Shown: positions 42,290 through 54,362 of the stretch, one piece after another
How positions within the stretch are numbered: the first letter of the stretch is position 1
Layout: each line of letters starts with the position of its first letter
NCBI GenBank assembly: GCA_009760855.2
Contig: WPIO01000081.1
Location: 917,001-981,000, forward strand
DNA: 64,000 nucleotides
Origin: Cristatella mucedo
Lineage: Eukaryota > Bryozoa > Phylactolaemata > Cristatellidae
Direction: 5' to 3'
Translations under genes and position numbers: made by a program
The notes under the pieces: generated by a model
Told to the model about the DNA's origin: nothing
Databases searched by the model: none
What the model saw: the letters and a program-made list of their open reading frames with translations, nothing else

Positions 42290-43137
42290 CTACTGTCTAC
42301 CTCTACTGACCTCATCTAAGAGTTCATCTCCCAGACTAAGAAAACTACTAGCTCTTTACACCTGATAACATGTCTTCTCTTTCCGATATGTACGGGTTTG
42401 CTGCTTCCATGTATATATGTAAGCAGGCTGGGTTCGGTTGGCTGGGACCAGGCTTCTGTAATGAGGGTGCGCGGCTAGGCCGGGGTCGGACCTACGGCAT
42501 GTGTGGTGACGTGAGGTCACCGGGGCTCTTGGGTACGGGAAGTTGGCCAAGTAAGTCGTGGTGTTGGAGGCTCCCGGTCTCGCCGAGTTATGCACCTGGA
42601 TTCGTGCAGGCGTGCTCCGGCGATGCTGCCACGCACGCGAGGGAACGAGTACCCAAGGCCCGAACGAAGGTGGATAGCTCGCTCGTTGTTGCTGACTTGT
42701 TTTTTATTCCGCGTTCCCCGTGTAACGTGTTCGTGACCCCCCGTGCGTTGGCGTCTTTCGGCGGAAGCTTGCGACTGTGGTAGTTGTCGACTCGGACTAG
42801 CCAGTAGTTACTCAGCCAGCCGGGTTTTGGACGGCGTACGCTCGTACTGTTTGATTCGGAGTCGGTACAACGACAGGACTGCAGAAGCCGACTGACCCCA
42901 ACTAACACGTTTGTTCGCGCTTGCTGCGTCGTCTTGCGCCTCCGTAGTGTACTGTGTATAGGACCCTCCCTATAGACTTGTTTAGTTCCCCTGTTGTTGT
43001 TGGCGCATGCGTTATTATAAAGAGGTTTAACCTGACGGCCGCTCGTCTTACCCTAGCTCGGCGGCATGGCGAGTGGCAGCGTGGCCGGAGTATGGCGGGG
43101 TTTGGCGGGAATTAGCTTCTGACGCCTGGAGCTCGGT
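42290..43137. other. GC-rich island between LINEs, unassigned
   Basis: Composition jumps to GC-rich at about 42410-43130. A TATAAAGAGG motif lies near 43015. Could be a piece of another mobile element; no coding homology. Confidence 0.35.

Positions 43138-43223
<86 letters not shown>
43138..43223. repeat. (AT)n(GT)n microsatellite
   Basis: 15 bases AT followed by 72 bases GT, adjoining a LINE fragment. Confidence 0.95.
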
Positions 43224-43226
<3 letters not shown>

Positions 43227-43227
43227 A

Positions 43228-43650
43228 TTAGTTATGGGCAAACCCAATGTGATTCAGAAATTGGAAAGGCTAACGCTCAAAATTGGCTCTGCCAGCATGT
43301 CTCCCATTGAATCAGCTCGAAATCTGGGTATCATAGTCCAAAGTGACCTTTAATTAGACGACCACATCAGCTCCACAGTCAAGTCTGCCTACTTTCAGCT
43401 ACAAGAAATCGCTAAAATTTGGGCTTGCTTAGGCAGGGACACTGCATTTTAAATTGGTCCATGCATTTGTGACATCCCGTCTTGACTTCTGTAACTCACT
43501 GCTTGCTGGCCTACCGGTTTGTGCAATCAGACGCCTTCAGCTAGTGCAAAACTGCGCAACTAGGCTTGCCTCTCGCAAGCGTCGCAGTTGCCACATCTCA
43601 CCACTTCTCGCCGACATGCACTGGCTCCCACTCAAGACAGACTCGACCAA
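43228..43650 (+). mobile_element. L2-like LINE internal fragment, family A, directly after a (GT)n run
   Basis: VMGKPNVIQKLERLTLKIGS and SARNLGIIVQSDL, then in shifted frames [20 protein letters not shown] and HISPLLADMHWLP. Its 5' end starts within bases of a 72-base GT microsatellite. Confidence 0.85.
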
Positions 43651-43669
43651 CAGCCTAGACCCTCACTGA

Positions 43670-45880
43670 TAAAGTGAACGTGACACTTAAGTGTGCTTTT
43701 GACAAGCATGCTACCGTTCATTCTATTCGTGTACAGAGTCACGGAGATTACTTTCAATTTGCAAAAAAAGACTTCAAAAGATGCGCCGTGTTAAGCGCAG
43801 GCTTGAACGTCGTTTAAAGAAATCGGGGTCAGATGCAGATCTAGTTTATTTCAAAGACTTCCTTCGAGTTAACACCCGGAAGCTTAAAAAAGCCAGGGTT
43901 TTTTTCACTCGAAAACTGAACTCCTGCCAGTCAGACCCACAACAGACTTATAAGACGGTAAACAATCTACTCGCTGAGAGGTCTAACTCCTCAGACATTA
44001 CCATTACCGGCTCAGCCGAAAAGTTTTCAGCCTTCTTTACTGAAAAAATTGTGCACATTCGTGCCTCCATAAAACCCCCTCCGAGTAAAGCAATTGGAAT
44101 CACAACCTGCGACCTTCCTTAAAAGGTTCTCCGAGGTTTCTGCATGCGACGTGACTACCTTAATAAGGTCTAGTAAAAAGAACTCGTCCGCTGAAGACCC
44201 TATACCATTATTCTATGGTCTTCACTGGCAGACAAACTTAACCCTGCCATAACCAAAATTATTAGTGCTTCTTTGGAAAAAAGGGCTCCTACCCAAGTCC
44301 TTCAAATCGGCAATCGTTAGACTTAATACTCATACTTAAAAAGCCTGGATTAGATACAGAGTTCCTTGCAAACTATCGCCCAGTTTCCATTTTCCCTTTT
44401 CTGTCAAAGATTCTTGAAAAAATTGTCGCTGAGCAGCTGGTTTCACTTTTTGAAAAGAATGAAATGTCAAGAAACATTTCAGTCGAGGTTCAAGAGGCAG
44501 CACTCCACTAAAACTGCTCTCCTCCGTGTTAACAATGACATTCTATGAGGCAACGATGACGGGAATGTCACTGCCCTAGCTCTGCTAGATTTATCAGCTG
44601 CCTTCGACAACATTGATCACGATGTCCTACTTGAACGATTGAGAACAACGATCAGTCTGGTAGATGAGGCACTGGCGTGGTTTCAATCGTACTTGTCTGA
44701 TCGTGTTCAATCCCTGTCCTGTGGGGGTCAGGTCTCACACAAGAGACGGGTCACCTGTTGAGTCCCTCAAGGGTCCGTCCTCGGTCCCTTGCTGTTCTCC
44801 ATGGATACTCAACCTCAGGGAAAAGTGATTAAGGCCCATGGAATAGGATATCACTTTTATGCTGACGATACTCAGCTGTATTTTATATTTAAACCGTCGG
44901 AATCTGCTGCAACAACTGACAAACTGAATGCCTGCCTTGCCGACATTCAATCCTCGATGTCGGAAAATTTCTTAAAACTAATCAACGATAAAACCGAACT
45001 GCTGCTCATTGGTCACCCTAAGCGTGTCCCTGGATTAGAAGGCTTTGCTCTTCTAATAGGTGATGCTGTTGTGCGACCATCACCACATGCTCGAAATTTA
45101 GGTGTCGTTTTCGACAGCTGCCTCAATTTTAAAAGCTTCATTCAGAAGACTGCTTCTACAGCTAGCCATCACGTCCGATCCCTATCTAAGATTAGAAGCT
45201 GTCTCCCACAGTGGCTTGTAAAAAAATTAACTAGCTCCTTAGGTCTGTCTCAGCTTGATTATTGTAATTCCCTTTTGGCTGGGCTACCAAAGAAAGCAAC
45301 TAGGCCACTGAGCTGACTATAATTATGGCTGCAAGGCTAGTCTTCAAGTCCCAGAGGTTTAAGCAGGTGTCTCCTTTGCTAAAAGAGCTAGGGTGGATGC
45401 CGGTTGAGCAACGGATACAGAGAAACATTTGCGCTGATCCACAAGGCCTGCCACGGCTTGACTCCTTCGTACCTAGCTGAACTGCTGTACCAGTTTCAGC
45501 CTCTGTGCACCCTCTGGTCCTGTGTGGACAATAAATTGGCCGTTCCATTCCTCCACTTAAAGACCGTTGGAGACAGAAGCTTTAGCTCTGCAGATCTTAG
45601 ACTGTGGAACTCAATTCCACAATTCTTACTCAACTACAACTACTCTCCTGCTTCCGACTCATCCTTTTCAGCGGTTTTGAACCGCTACTTCCATGGTACT
45701 CACTACTGCTCTCTCCTGACTCTGCTATGCTTCCCACTCTCTTTTTGTTGTGTGAGATTAAGTCTGTTGGCTACCGAATGCGTATCGAAGACCACTTAGG
45801 CTGTGAGCGAGCTATGCAAAACTCTCCTGCGTAACACCAACATAATCTTGTTGGCTTTGTGGAGTTATAAACGGAAATGC
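43670..45880 (+). mobile_element. L2/CR1-clade LINE copy, family B, longest of this lineage
   Basis: A different lineage from family A. 43781-44122 encodes the region before the reverse transcriptase (FFTRKLNSCQSDPQQTYKTV, FFTEKIVHIRASIKPP). 44340-44780 holds NYRPVSI- and D-SAAFD-IDHDVLLERL-type motifs in broken frames. 44789-45316 gives [20 protein letters not shown] and [20 protein letters not shown]. The 3' part ends near 45880 with a CTCTCCTGCGTAACACCAAC motif. Broken by stops. Confidence 0.85.
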
Positions 45881-46069
45881 ATGACATGTCATGTTAATAG
45901 CTTCTTTGTAAAGGTCGTCATGTCATGGGACGTTGTGACGTGGGTCGGTAGTGAGTTCCAGGCTTTGGGAGCACACGAAAGCACCATCGAAAGCTTTTGT
46001 GATCAGAACAGTTATTAACTTGAAATCCGTCTCCCTCTGTAACTCCAAAAAGCCACAAAGACTATGTTC

Positions 46070-46665
46070 GTATGCTCCAAGTTCGTAAACTCCCAAAGCC
46101 TGTAATTCACTCCCGACTGACGTCACTGACTCGAGATTTTAAAAGCAGCTAAGCTACCTCTTCCTCACAGCATCGTCGGTCCGTCAGTCCAATCCTTGTC
46201 TTTTATCGCCTGTGATTGCTGAAATTGTGCACGTCGTCATCACATATTTGCCATGCTTCTTTTCCTATGCAAAATACCCAGAAAAAGGTTCGTTATAATA
46301 GGATTCTATATAAGAGTTTATAAAAACAGCAGCGCTAAAATGTCACTGGTTACATCACCCATACGTCGGCAGCTGACCGTGCCTTAGTTGGTATGCACGC
46401 AAGGCCAGGAACTCACTTCCGACTAACGTCACGACATTCCCCGACTTGACATTTAAAAAGAAGCTAACAAGGCACCCGTTCCTCCCAGCATTTTTTGGAT
46501 GTATGTGAATTGTCCTGCGTGTACTTATGCATGCTGACGCTGTTCATGTTATCATTAAACATATCGACACGACACCTTTAAAGCATGCAGTATTCATTGT
46601 GCCTCCAAAGAGATGAAGTTCTCTGAGGGCTCTATAAAATGTCTTATTATTTTTATTATCATCAT
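46070..46665 (+). mobile_element. L2-like LINE 3' ends, family A (two overlapping pieces)
   Basis: Two TTTAAAAAGAAGC-type repeats (near 46137 and 46452) each follow an AACTCACTTCCGAC-like stretch, so two 3' fragments lie in tandem. The tail GAAGTTCTCTGAGGGCTCTA and ATT repeats end at 46665. A minus-strand piece of the same region sits just left, at 45920-45990. Confidence 0.6.
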
Positions 46666-47984
46666 TTATTATTATACAAGGTCGCGTTGACAGAAATTCC
46701 TGGAGCTATATCTGTGCTTACTGGCCCGCACAATTCTCATTTCATAAAATAAAAGCCTTGATTATTACGTTAAGGATTGAATCAAATTAGGGGTAAGAGG
46801 ATGAGTAGAAACAGCTCAAGGATGTATTTTGGATTTCCGGTCGGTTTTCGAATACGCAGCATTCGAGATGAATCCACTTATAGGGGCAAGCGAGGTACAC
46901 AGAGCGTCTCCTACAAGTTTAATCCCTTCACCGGTTATGCAGCACGGACTGTCATATTCGATCTTTGGAAAGGTTTACACTTTGCGTGGCACAATGTTGT
47001 AAAACACTCTGTTGTCTCTACCACACCCGGGTTTAATAGCACAGACGTGTTGTTAGAACCAGTCTGACAGTCTCCAATCTTCCGAGACAAAATGATTCAT
47101 GTGCAGCACTGCATCAAATTGTAGACCAACTAATCAGACTACCATTCTTTCAAAAAATCACCTCAAATGATCGAGTTTTCTCGTAGCAGAAACTTTGCAA
47201 GACTTCGAAAGAATGCATCCTCTGTTGTTAGTACTCTTCAGATGCCGATGAATGATAAAGCGACGTTGACATTGAACCTCCACATTTTGAAGGCAAGCGA
47301 TATCCGCAAGCTTCGTCATACTTAGCCATACCATTCTCAAGTTTTATTATATTTACAATATAATGGCATGGCAAATATAAATTAGTACATAAATAGGCCT
47401 GATCAAAATAAAATTTCAAAGTGCAAACTGAATGCAACCAAACGTGAGTAAAAAAGCTCGCAAAATTGCAAAACGTGCTGCTCACTTGGCTGGCTGGCGA
47501 GGGTAATAGAAGTCGCGAAATGGACCACAAACTTATAAGTTTGCAGTCGCCAATCGACAGACGGATGCATGCAGGTAGACGGAAGTGGACATCTTAGACT
47601 AGATTGTCCATCGAATTCTCGAATTCTCGAGGTGATGAAGGTCGATCAGGAGACGAGCTGAGCATCTTGAAACTGCAGCGAACAAACCGTGCGAGTTTAC
47701 ATCCAAATACCTGATTGGTCGACTGATTGACCGAGAAGCTGTCGATGAAAAGGTCGAATGAAATGACCAAGAGGTCGCATGAAAACGTGAAGACTGAAGA
47801 CCAAAGGCCTACACTTTAAAAACCAGACACAGGATGGCCCAGTTATACAAGCTCTAAGACCAGCAGTCGTTTTATCTATACTTCTAGAAAATCTTATGTT
47901 TTTTAGTCACTCTACGAAATCTTCTGTTTTTTTTTAGTCCTACGAACTGTCAGGCTTCGACGGTCTGCAGCGGCCACATGGAAT
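46666..47984. other. Intergenic, nothing recognised
   Basis: An 88-codon frame from ATG 46801 (MSRNSSRMYFGFPVGF) has no homology I can name; otherwise AT-rich unique sequence. Confidence 0.4.
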
Positions 47985-48185
47985 ACCTTTCGATGCCCAT
48001 TTAAAAAGAAAACCACGCCTGTTCCCCAAAGACGCTGTTCGGTCTGCCTGAATCGTTCTCTGTCTGCTTATGCGTGCATTTTATCACGAACCGATTCACG
48101 CACTTCCTTTCCGGCGAATTGCCTAGAAAGAGATGTGGTTCTCAAAGGGTGCTACACAAATGATCTAGGAATACTATTTGTTATA
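47985..48185 (+). mobile_element. L2-like LINE 3' end, family A
   Basis: TTTAAAAAGAAAACCACGCC through GCCTAGAAAGAGATGTGGTT and a short ATT end. Confidence 0.6.
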
Positions 48186-48689
48186 ATTATTATCAATTCA
48201 GGTCAGTACCGACATTGATCGCTCGGTTGTCATAATAGCTAGTCATTCGGCGACGGTTGAATCCTGTCGATAATCCGAGCCGTCAGAGCTGTTCAAGCTT
48301 AAATTGCACACCAAACATATCAACAGTCTATGACCGATAAATGCACGCACGATAGAACCAGGTAATCGAGCCAATAGGAATGATGGAGGCATTTGAACTG
48401 CAGCACGACCCTAACAAAAAGCAGAAGTCACCAGCCAAGTGGATGCTCCCTTTTGTGGTTGATCTGACATTCGCTCGGCGACATGAGCTGCATTATTAGG
48501 CCTCCGAGGTTTTGCAAGCCAGTCATATAGTTTCACACGACTGCCTACCAAAAAGAGGCATTTATTTCCTTGTGAGCCATAACATATTGAATTTCGCCAT
48601 AGCCCCAAGCTAGGCCATTGTATTTGCTAAACTGCTCATAAGCAGAGAGGTGAAGGTGCAATGAAAAAACGCATTTACACGTAGGTCAT

Positions 48690-49150
48690 ATACATAAAAA
48701 TAACAATAATAATAATAACGCACTTGATAAAGCGCCCTCAGAGAACTCAATCTCTTTCTAGGTGCTTTGCATTTGCTGCAAAGGGAAATGCAATTGAATG
48801 GTGAGTAAAATCATGCTTGATAAACAACATGAATAACATGGTTAGAGGTAAAAGGAAAGGGTTAGCATGTAAATATGGTTAGTGGCAGCATGCACAGTGT
48901 CAGCTCGCATAAGCACACGAAGGAAGAATTACGGGCACCCACTAAATGCTGTCCTAAATAGGTGTTTTTAAGTTCTTTTTAAATGTGGTCAAGTCAGGGG
49001 ATGTTCTGACGCAAGTCGGGAGTGAGTTCCAGGCTTTGGGAGCATGAGAACTAAATGCACGGTCTCCAAAGGATTTGAGGTTTGTACGAAGTATTGGTAG
49101 ACTGTGGGATTCCGAAAAGTGGGTGGTACGATGCTTGGCCTGGTGGGTGG
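48690..49150 (-). mobile_element. L2-like LINE 3' end, family A
   Basis: Very similar to the left end of the 40640-42170 copy: AAT repeats, AAAGCGCCCTCAGAGAACTC, and on the minus strand LKSFGDRAFSSHAPKAWNSL and TSPDLTTFKKNLK. Confidence 0.85.
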
Positions 49151-49514
49151 CCTGGTGGTATTTCACTTCTGCTTATAAGGCTTTTGCTTGAATATTGATG
49201 TGCACTTTTTGCGTTGGTTTTTGAATGCTAGCAATCTTAAGTCCCACGATTACTCGTCCACTTAGCATAACTGCTGCCTGCTTAAGGCCAAGTCACACCC
49301 TCGTGGGTTGGTCGGAAAGGGTAAGGTCATTTAAGACAAGCCTTAAAAACTAGCAGGATGTTTGTCTACAAAATGTGCTAAATAATTCCGAAAAGGAGAA
49401 TTCCAGAATTCCGCTGCAGCACGACGGGCGAAAAATCGATATCTGCTAAGCCGTCCTGAGCAGCTAGACCTCAGACGGCACGTCAGTATGACCCCCCCCA
49501 CGTGTCGTAGTCCT

Positions 49515-49665
49515 GCTGAAAGGTATTTGCTCTTCACGACCCAGGCGTGGCTTCGAGTCCTGCAGTTGGCGATCCTTTTTTTGAACACTGCAATCGGTAG
49601 TAATCGGTAGGCACGAAGGCTCTTCTTCTGCTATATAAATGTGGCTGTTTAATTAGCCTTGACCT
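49515..49665 (+). mobile_element. SINE B copy
   Basis: TTCACGACCCAGGCGTGGCT, TCGAGTCCTGCAGTTGGCGA, GGCTCTTCTTCTGCTATATA and GTGGCTGTTTAATTAGCC. Confidence 0.75.
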
Positions 49666-50109
49666 TAGAGGCTGCTGGATGCCAAGAACGCATGACATGC
49701 AGCCGGCTTGGTCTTTAACCAGGCGAGACAGGTAGGAGTAAGCTAGCCTTGTGACCTTCATAAACCGAGCGAGCAAACCGGATTAGCGGGTGAACACTGT
49801 TCAGCAATTTAGTCACCGACACGTGGCAGGCGCCGTACAGACATGACAGACAGACACACGCGGCTTTCCATAGCAAACCTGCTAAAACTTCGGGATATAA
49901 AACTGATAAAACGATAACAATAATAGTAGATTTTTGCAGTGAGCCCTAAGAGAACTACACTCAAACGCAAATGTATTTACGAGGGTGAATAGGTACCACC
50001 ACCAAGCTGCTGTTCCTCAGTTGATCAACTCGCTCTTCGTGGAACAGCATTGAAAACATGCACACGAGGCGTTTTAATATTCTCTATTATCCGAACTAAG
50101 GTTATACAT

Positions 50110-50720
50110 GCACTAATGGGTACTCACATCCATAGGAGGTCGGACCACCCATATTCTTTATGACTTGATGTATTCGCCAGGGCATTGACTCAGTCAGCTT
50201 TCGGCAAACATCCGCAGCAGTGCAGTCCCACAGATACTTAAGCGGACCAAAAAGCTGCTGGGGGGGGAAGACGAGATGCTGTTCTCAGCTCAAAGTAAGT
50301 GCTCCAACCTGTCCCATAGATGCTCAATAGGGTTGAGATTAGGAGATTGGCTTGGCCAACTAAGAACTCGGACACGTGAATCGGCAAATAATTGCTTCAT
50401 TGCACTTCAGTATGCTTGGGATCATCATCCATTTGCCAAACGTAGTCCTGCCCCACAAGAGCTTTGGCACAGGGCATACCAACATTTTCGACGATGTCCA
50501 TGAACACGTTTCTGTCTATAATTCCGTTGATTCGGTGTCTGAAGTGGTGCTTTCCTTCGACCCAGTGCAACCAGGTTTAGCAGACGGTCACCTTTTCTTT
50601 TCGTCGAACACGGGCGGCCGGAGAGTTCTAAGACATCCATTCTACCACCCTGAAAATACTTCATGTTATACCAGACCGATCCCTCAGACTTAGACCAAGC
50701 TTCCGTGCCATCTTCACGTT
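50110..50720 (-). pseudogene. Tc1/mariner-type transposase relic, C-terminal two thirds
   Basis: Read on the minus strand: NGIIDRNVFMDIVENVGMPC, VGQDYVWQMDDDPKH (the D-N-D-PKH motif region), SQSPNLNPIEHLWDRLEHL (catalytic acid region) and KLTESMPWRIHQVIKNMGG at the end. Frameshifts separate the pieces and a stop follows EHLL. A dead DNA transposon, intergenic, left of RILPL. Confidence 0.88.
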
Positions 50721-51701
50721 GCTAAGACTTCATCTTGTGCAACGATTCGGCCTTCGATTTCTCTACTTCACTCCTCTCATGTCTTTCCCATGGCAGATAA
50801 GCACCGTAGGAGCAGCAGCTCCGCACGAGTGCAGCAGCCACAAGAAGTGCAAAAATAACTCCCAAATAACAACAAACAAATAACACACAAATGAATGTGC
50901 CGAAGAATTGCTAGCCGTTTGGACTGCGAGCACGATAATCAAACTTCGAGTCAAAGCGCGAGTTCTGCCATTTTTAAAGGTGTTGTAGCGTTCCAGGCCG
51001 CAGCTGTGTTTTTGTTTCTAACAGTTATCATACACACGACAATTAAGATTGGGTCAATTTTCCATTTAAAAAACGTTTATGTAAAAGCCGGCCCACACCG
51101 GTGGGGGACCTCCGAGAGTGAATAGTGACTAAGTAGACGGCGTCTATTGAGCCTTGTAAATACTTTCTCGGGTGAGCATATATATCTCTCTATCCAGACG
51201 CTTTACAACTCGCTGCAAGGGAACAAGGGAAGTGACAATCAACGGCTAATGGCATACATGGTATCGCGCTTAGATAAGCTTGCAAGACCACACGAGAAGA
51301 AGCACAGGCAGGGCCGGCCACTGGCAGGTAAGACCGATGGTTAGTGACAGACGTGCGATGAATCATGCACACGTTTTCAAGCGCCCGCGTTACGCAAAGC
51401 GTAAAGCAGGAGCAAAAAACGACAAGCACGGGAAGCTGGGGCACCAGCAGGAAAGCTAAGCGGCACAGACGCATCTCCGGCTTCAACTTGAATGATGCTT
51501 GAGTCATGGAGCTGATGGCGGCAGGAGCACGACATAGACCGAATATAGGCCGACTTGGACGAAGAATCTCAAAGCGCCGCCTTCTGTCGCTATCCGCTCG
51601 GCCTCACACGCCCCGTACTTTTCGAGCAAAGCGCGCGCGAGCACGTGCGCACGCGAGCAAGAGCACCAACACGCAAGCACGCGCTCATGTGCATGCACGC
51701 G

Positions 51702-51702
51702 T

Positions 51703-51734
<32 letters not shown>
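51702..51734. repeat. (CA)n microsatellite
   Basis: 33 bases, just downstream of RILPL exon 6 in the gene sense. Confidence 0.9.
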
Positions 51735-51736
<2 letters not shown>

Positions 51737-51752
51737 AGACCTAAACGGCTAC

Positions 51753-51906
51753 TTACAAGCTAACAATCTTGGACTGCTTCCGGTGCCGGGGGTACAATTT
51801 CTCCCATGGCTCCCTGTTGATAGGACCTTGCACTGGAGCGTCGACGCAGTCGTCTGCCGATTCGGCCATGACAGTCGAGCCACTCGCCGCCTCTGCTTGC
51901 GCCGAC
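51753..51906 (-). CDS. RILPL: RILPL coding exon 6 (C-terminal motif; stop or further splice)
   Basis: The acceptor GTCGTGCAG completes Glu348. Encodes [20 protein letters not shown] and [20 protein letters not shown], ending KIVSL then TAA. TT|GTAAGT at 51756-51757 is also a good donor, so the last codons may instead come from an exon to the left (for example near 51573-51507). Confidence 0.75.
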
Positions 51907-54315
51907 CTGCACGACACAGCAGGTCACTGCACAAGCGCTTGCGCGGTACGCACCAGAGCTCGAGAGCAATGCGGCCCGCTCACTCTCACTTTCCCGCCTG
52001 CGCCCGCTGCATTGGCAGTCGCGGTCGTCCTGCACTCCTGCTCAAGCTCAGAGCTCAGGAAAGACAAGGCGGTACGTTGCGGAAGCTGCTGCGCGTCGCG
52101 ACTTTCGCTCACTCGCTAGAGCTAAGCACTTTCAAGTGGGTCAATTCGGCTTGCACGTCGGCCAGGCGCGTCCTGAACTCGCTCCTCTCTGCGTACAGCG
52201 CTCTCAGCTCCTTCTCAGTGAACCGCGGCTCGTGCTCGAAGGCGGCGCGACCGGCGGCGCCGGGTAGGCCGGGAAAGCCAGCGCTGACTGCTGACTGGCC
52301 GCTGCTAGCCTGCAACGTCGAGGAGGAGGAGGAGGAGGAGGAGCTGGACGTGCAAGCTCAGCTCACACTGCTGCGCACAAGGACGGCCAGCCGGCCGCCG
52401 TCGTCACGATAGGCAGGGTTTCGACACAGCGAACACGTGCCGCCCTGCTCCAGGAAGCGCATACAGCGACGGCAGGAATGCTGGAGCCACGGCAAGCACG
52501 CCTCGCGTACGTGCCCAGTACCGAGCCGGGGGTGATGTGACGGCACACAGCCACAGAGCACTCCGAGCACTTCTTAAGATTTATCAATGCACCATGCACT
52601 AGGCTCGACTGCTCGAAGTGCGTACTCGCATCGTTGAAATTCTTTTGCTGGCGCACAAATCCACGAACCTGGGAGGGCTCCTTACTTTTTTGAGTGCCTG
52701 AGTGCACTCCCTATTAACTGCACGAAGAAATCATGAAATGACATTAAAACGCATTTTTAATTAAAGAAATTTAAGGAACCTCGTTAGCTCCAGTCTTTAT
52801 CGCATTCTTGCCGATTGAGCAGACTGGAGTCGGATACTAGCAGCAGAGGACCCCAACATGATCTCCCCATTCCAAAAACTAAGGTTGTACGCCTGCGGAA
52901 ATATTGAGAGGGTGCTACAGCAAATCAAACGGGAAATGTACGGATGGAATTAAAGCCGCGATAGTGTACGATGCCACTGTGCCATTTTGGCTTTGGTGGC
53001 TTTCGGTGGTTTCGGCAGCACTCAACTCAAGATGACCGGTTTCCATGCCTGCAAAGTGCCCAACAGATGCAACCATCATACTGAAAAACGAAGCATATTC
53101 TCATCGAATAATTGCGGGTAAGATTGGTATTGCAGAAGCGACAGCAAAGCACAATTTGAAGACACTAAAACAGACCAGAACGACAAATCGAAAGATCGGA
53201 AGCAGTAGACATAGCTCCTCGACGGTACAGGGAGAGCAGGAAAATTAAGATGATAGAATGGATAGCAGGTTCAGCAGTTCGATGAAAATCAGGAAAGAGT
53301 TGAAACTATGCGAGATTATTGTCAGAGCAACAATGATGAGAAAGAGGCTCAGCAAGCAAGGTTACGAGTTTCTTTATTGGTAAGGGGAAGTCGCTGTTTG
53401 GAGTTATGCACAAACGAAGGGTGCTGGCTTTTGTTAAAAAAAATACCTGCACTGGACCCAAGCTGAGTAGAGGAAATTTCTCTGAACTATCAAATCCAAG
53501 TTAACACTCACTATTACCTCCCAGGGCAGTCAGCGAGCAAAGCATGGTGAAAAAAGGAGGAAGCACACACAGATCCTAAGTCTCATATAAAGACAGTGAA
53601 ATACGGCGGTGGTCGTTAAGAATGTTGGTATTCTGTCATCACATGAGCATGTATAGTTTGGATTTTACTTGGCAGCAGGGCAACGATCCTGTAAGCATGC
53701 AGTAGGGCATAGTAAAACATTTTTGACCGCCCTAAAGGCCAAAGCTGCAACCACTTTTGGGTTTTGGAGTGGCCTAGTCACAGTCTAGATTTGAGTCCCA
53801 TTAAATATCTGAGGCTGGAGTTGAAGCATAGAATACACATACATGTCATTCTGCCATGCAATTGTGACAGGTTATTCAAACTTCAGTAGTAGCAGTGGCG
53901 AACAATCACCTCGTACATGTGCGAGAGATTGTAGGGGTCATTGAGTTTCGTGCACAATATACTGCTTCAACTTCGGCCTGCTTCAATTATTTCAGCAGCA
54001 GCCTCCATAAACCGTTTTCTGGCAATCTACCCGGCTAAAGGACAGTGAGTTCAGACCCTTTTTTTGGGCCAGCAGTGTAAGTATTTTCCAAAGCTTCGGT
54101 TGGAAGCTCAATAGAGCATAGCAATCGTCTCGTGGTGCATCTACCCAATCAAGCGATCTAAAAGTGTTACCTGGTAATACAAGCAAACATGTGCAAGTGT
54201 GTGCATGCGTGTATGTGTGTGTGCGTGATCGCGCGCGCGTGTGTGTGCGCGCGCGATTGCGCGTGTGTGTGTGTGTGTGTGCACGTGTATGTGTGTGTGT
54301 GCCTCTGTGTGTGTG

Positions 54316-54362
<47 letters not shown>

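Noticed and set aside
42370-43080. Possible solo LTR (GC-rich island, TATAAAGAGG near its right end)
   Set aside because: No second LTR, no clear TG...CA ends, no target duplication and no primer-binding match I could defend.
46801-47067. 88-codon frame beginning MSRNSSRMYFGF
   Set aside because: No homology, no splice partners, and no promoter or polyadenylation context.
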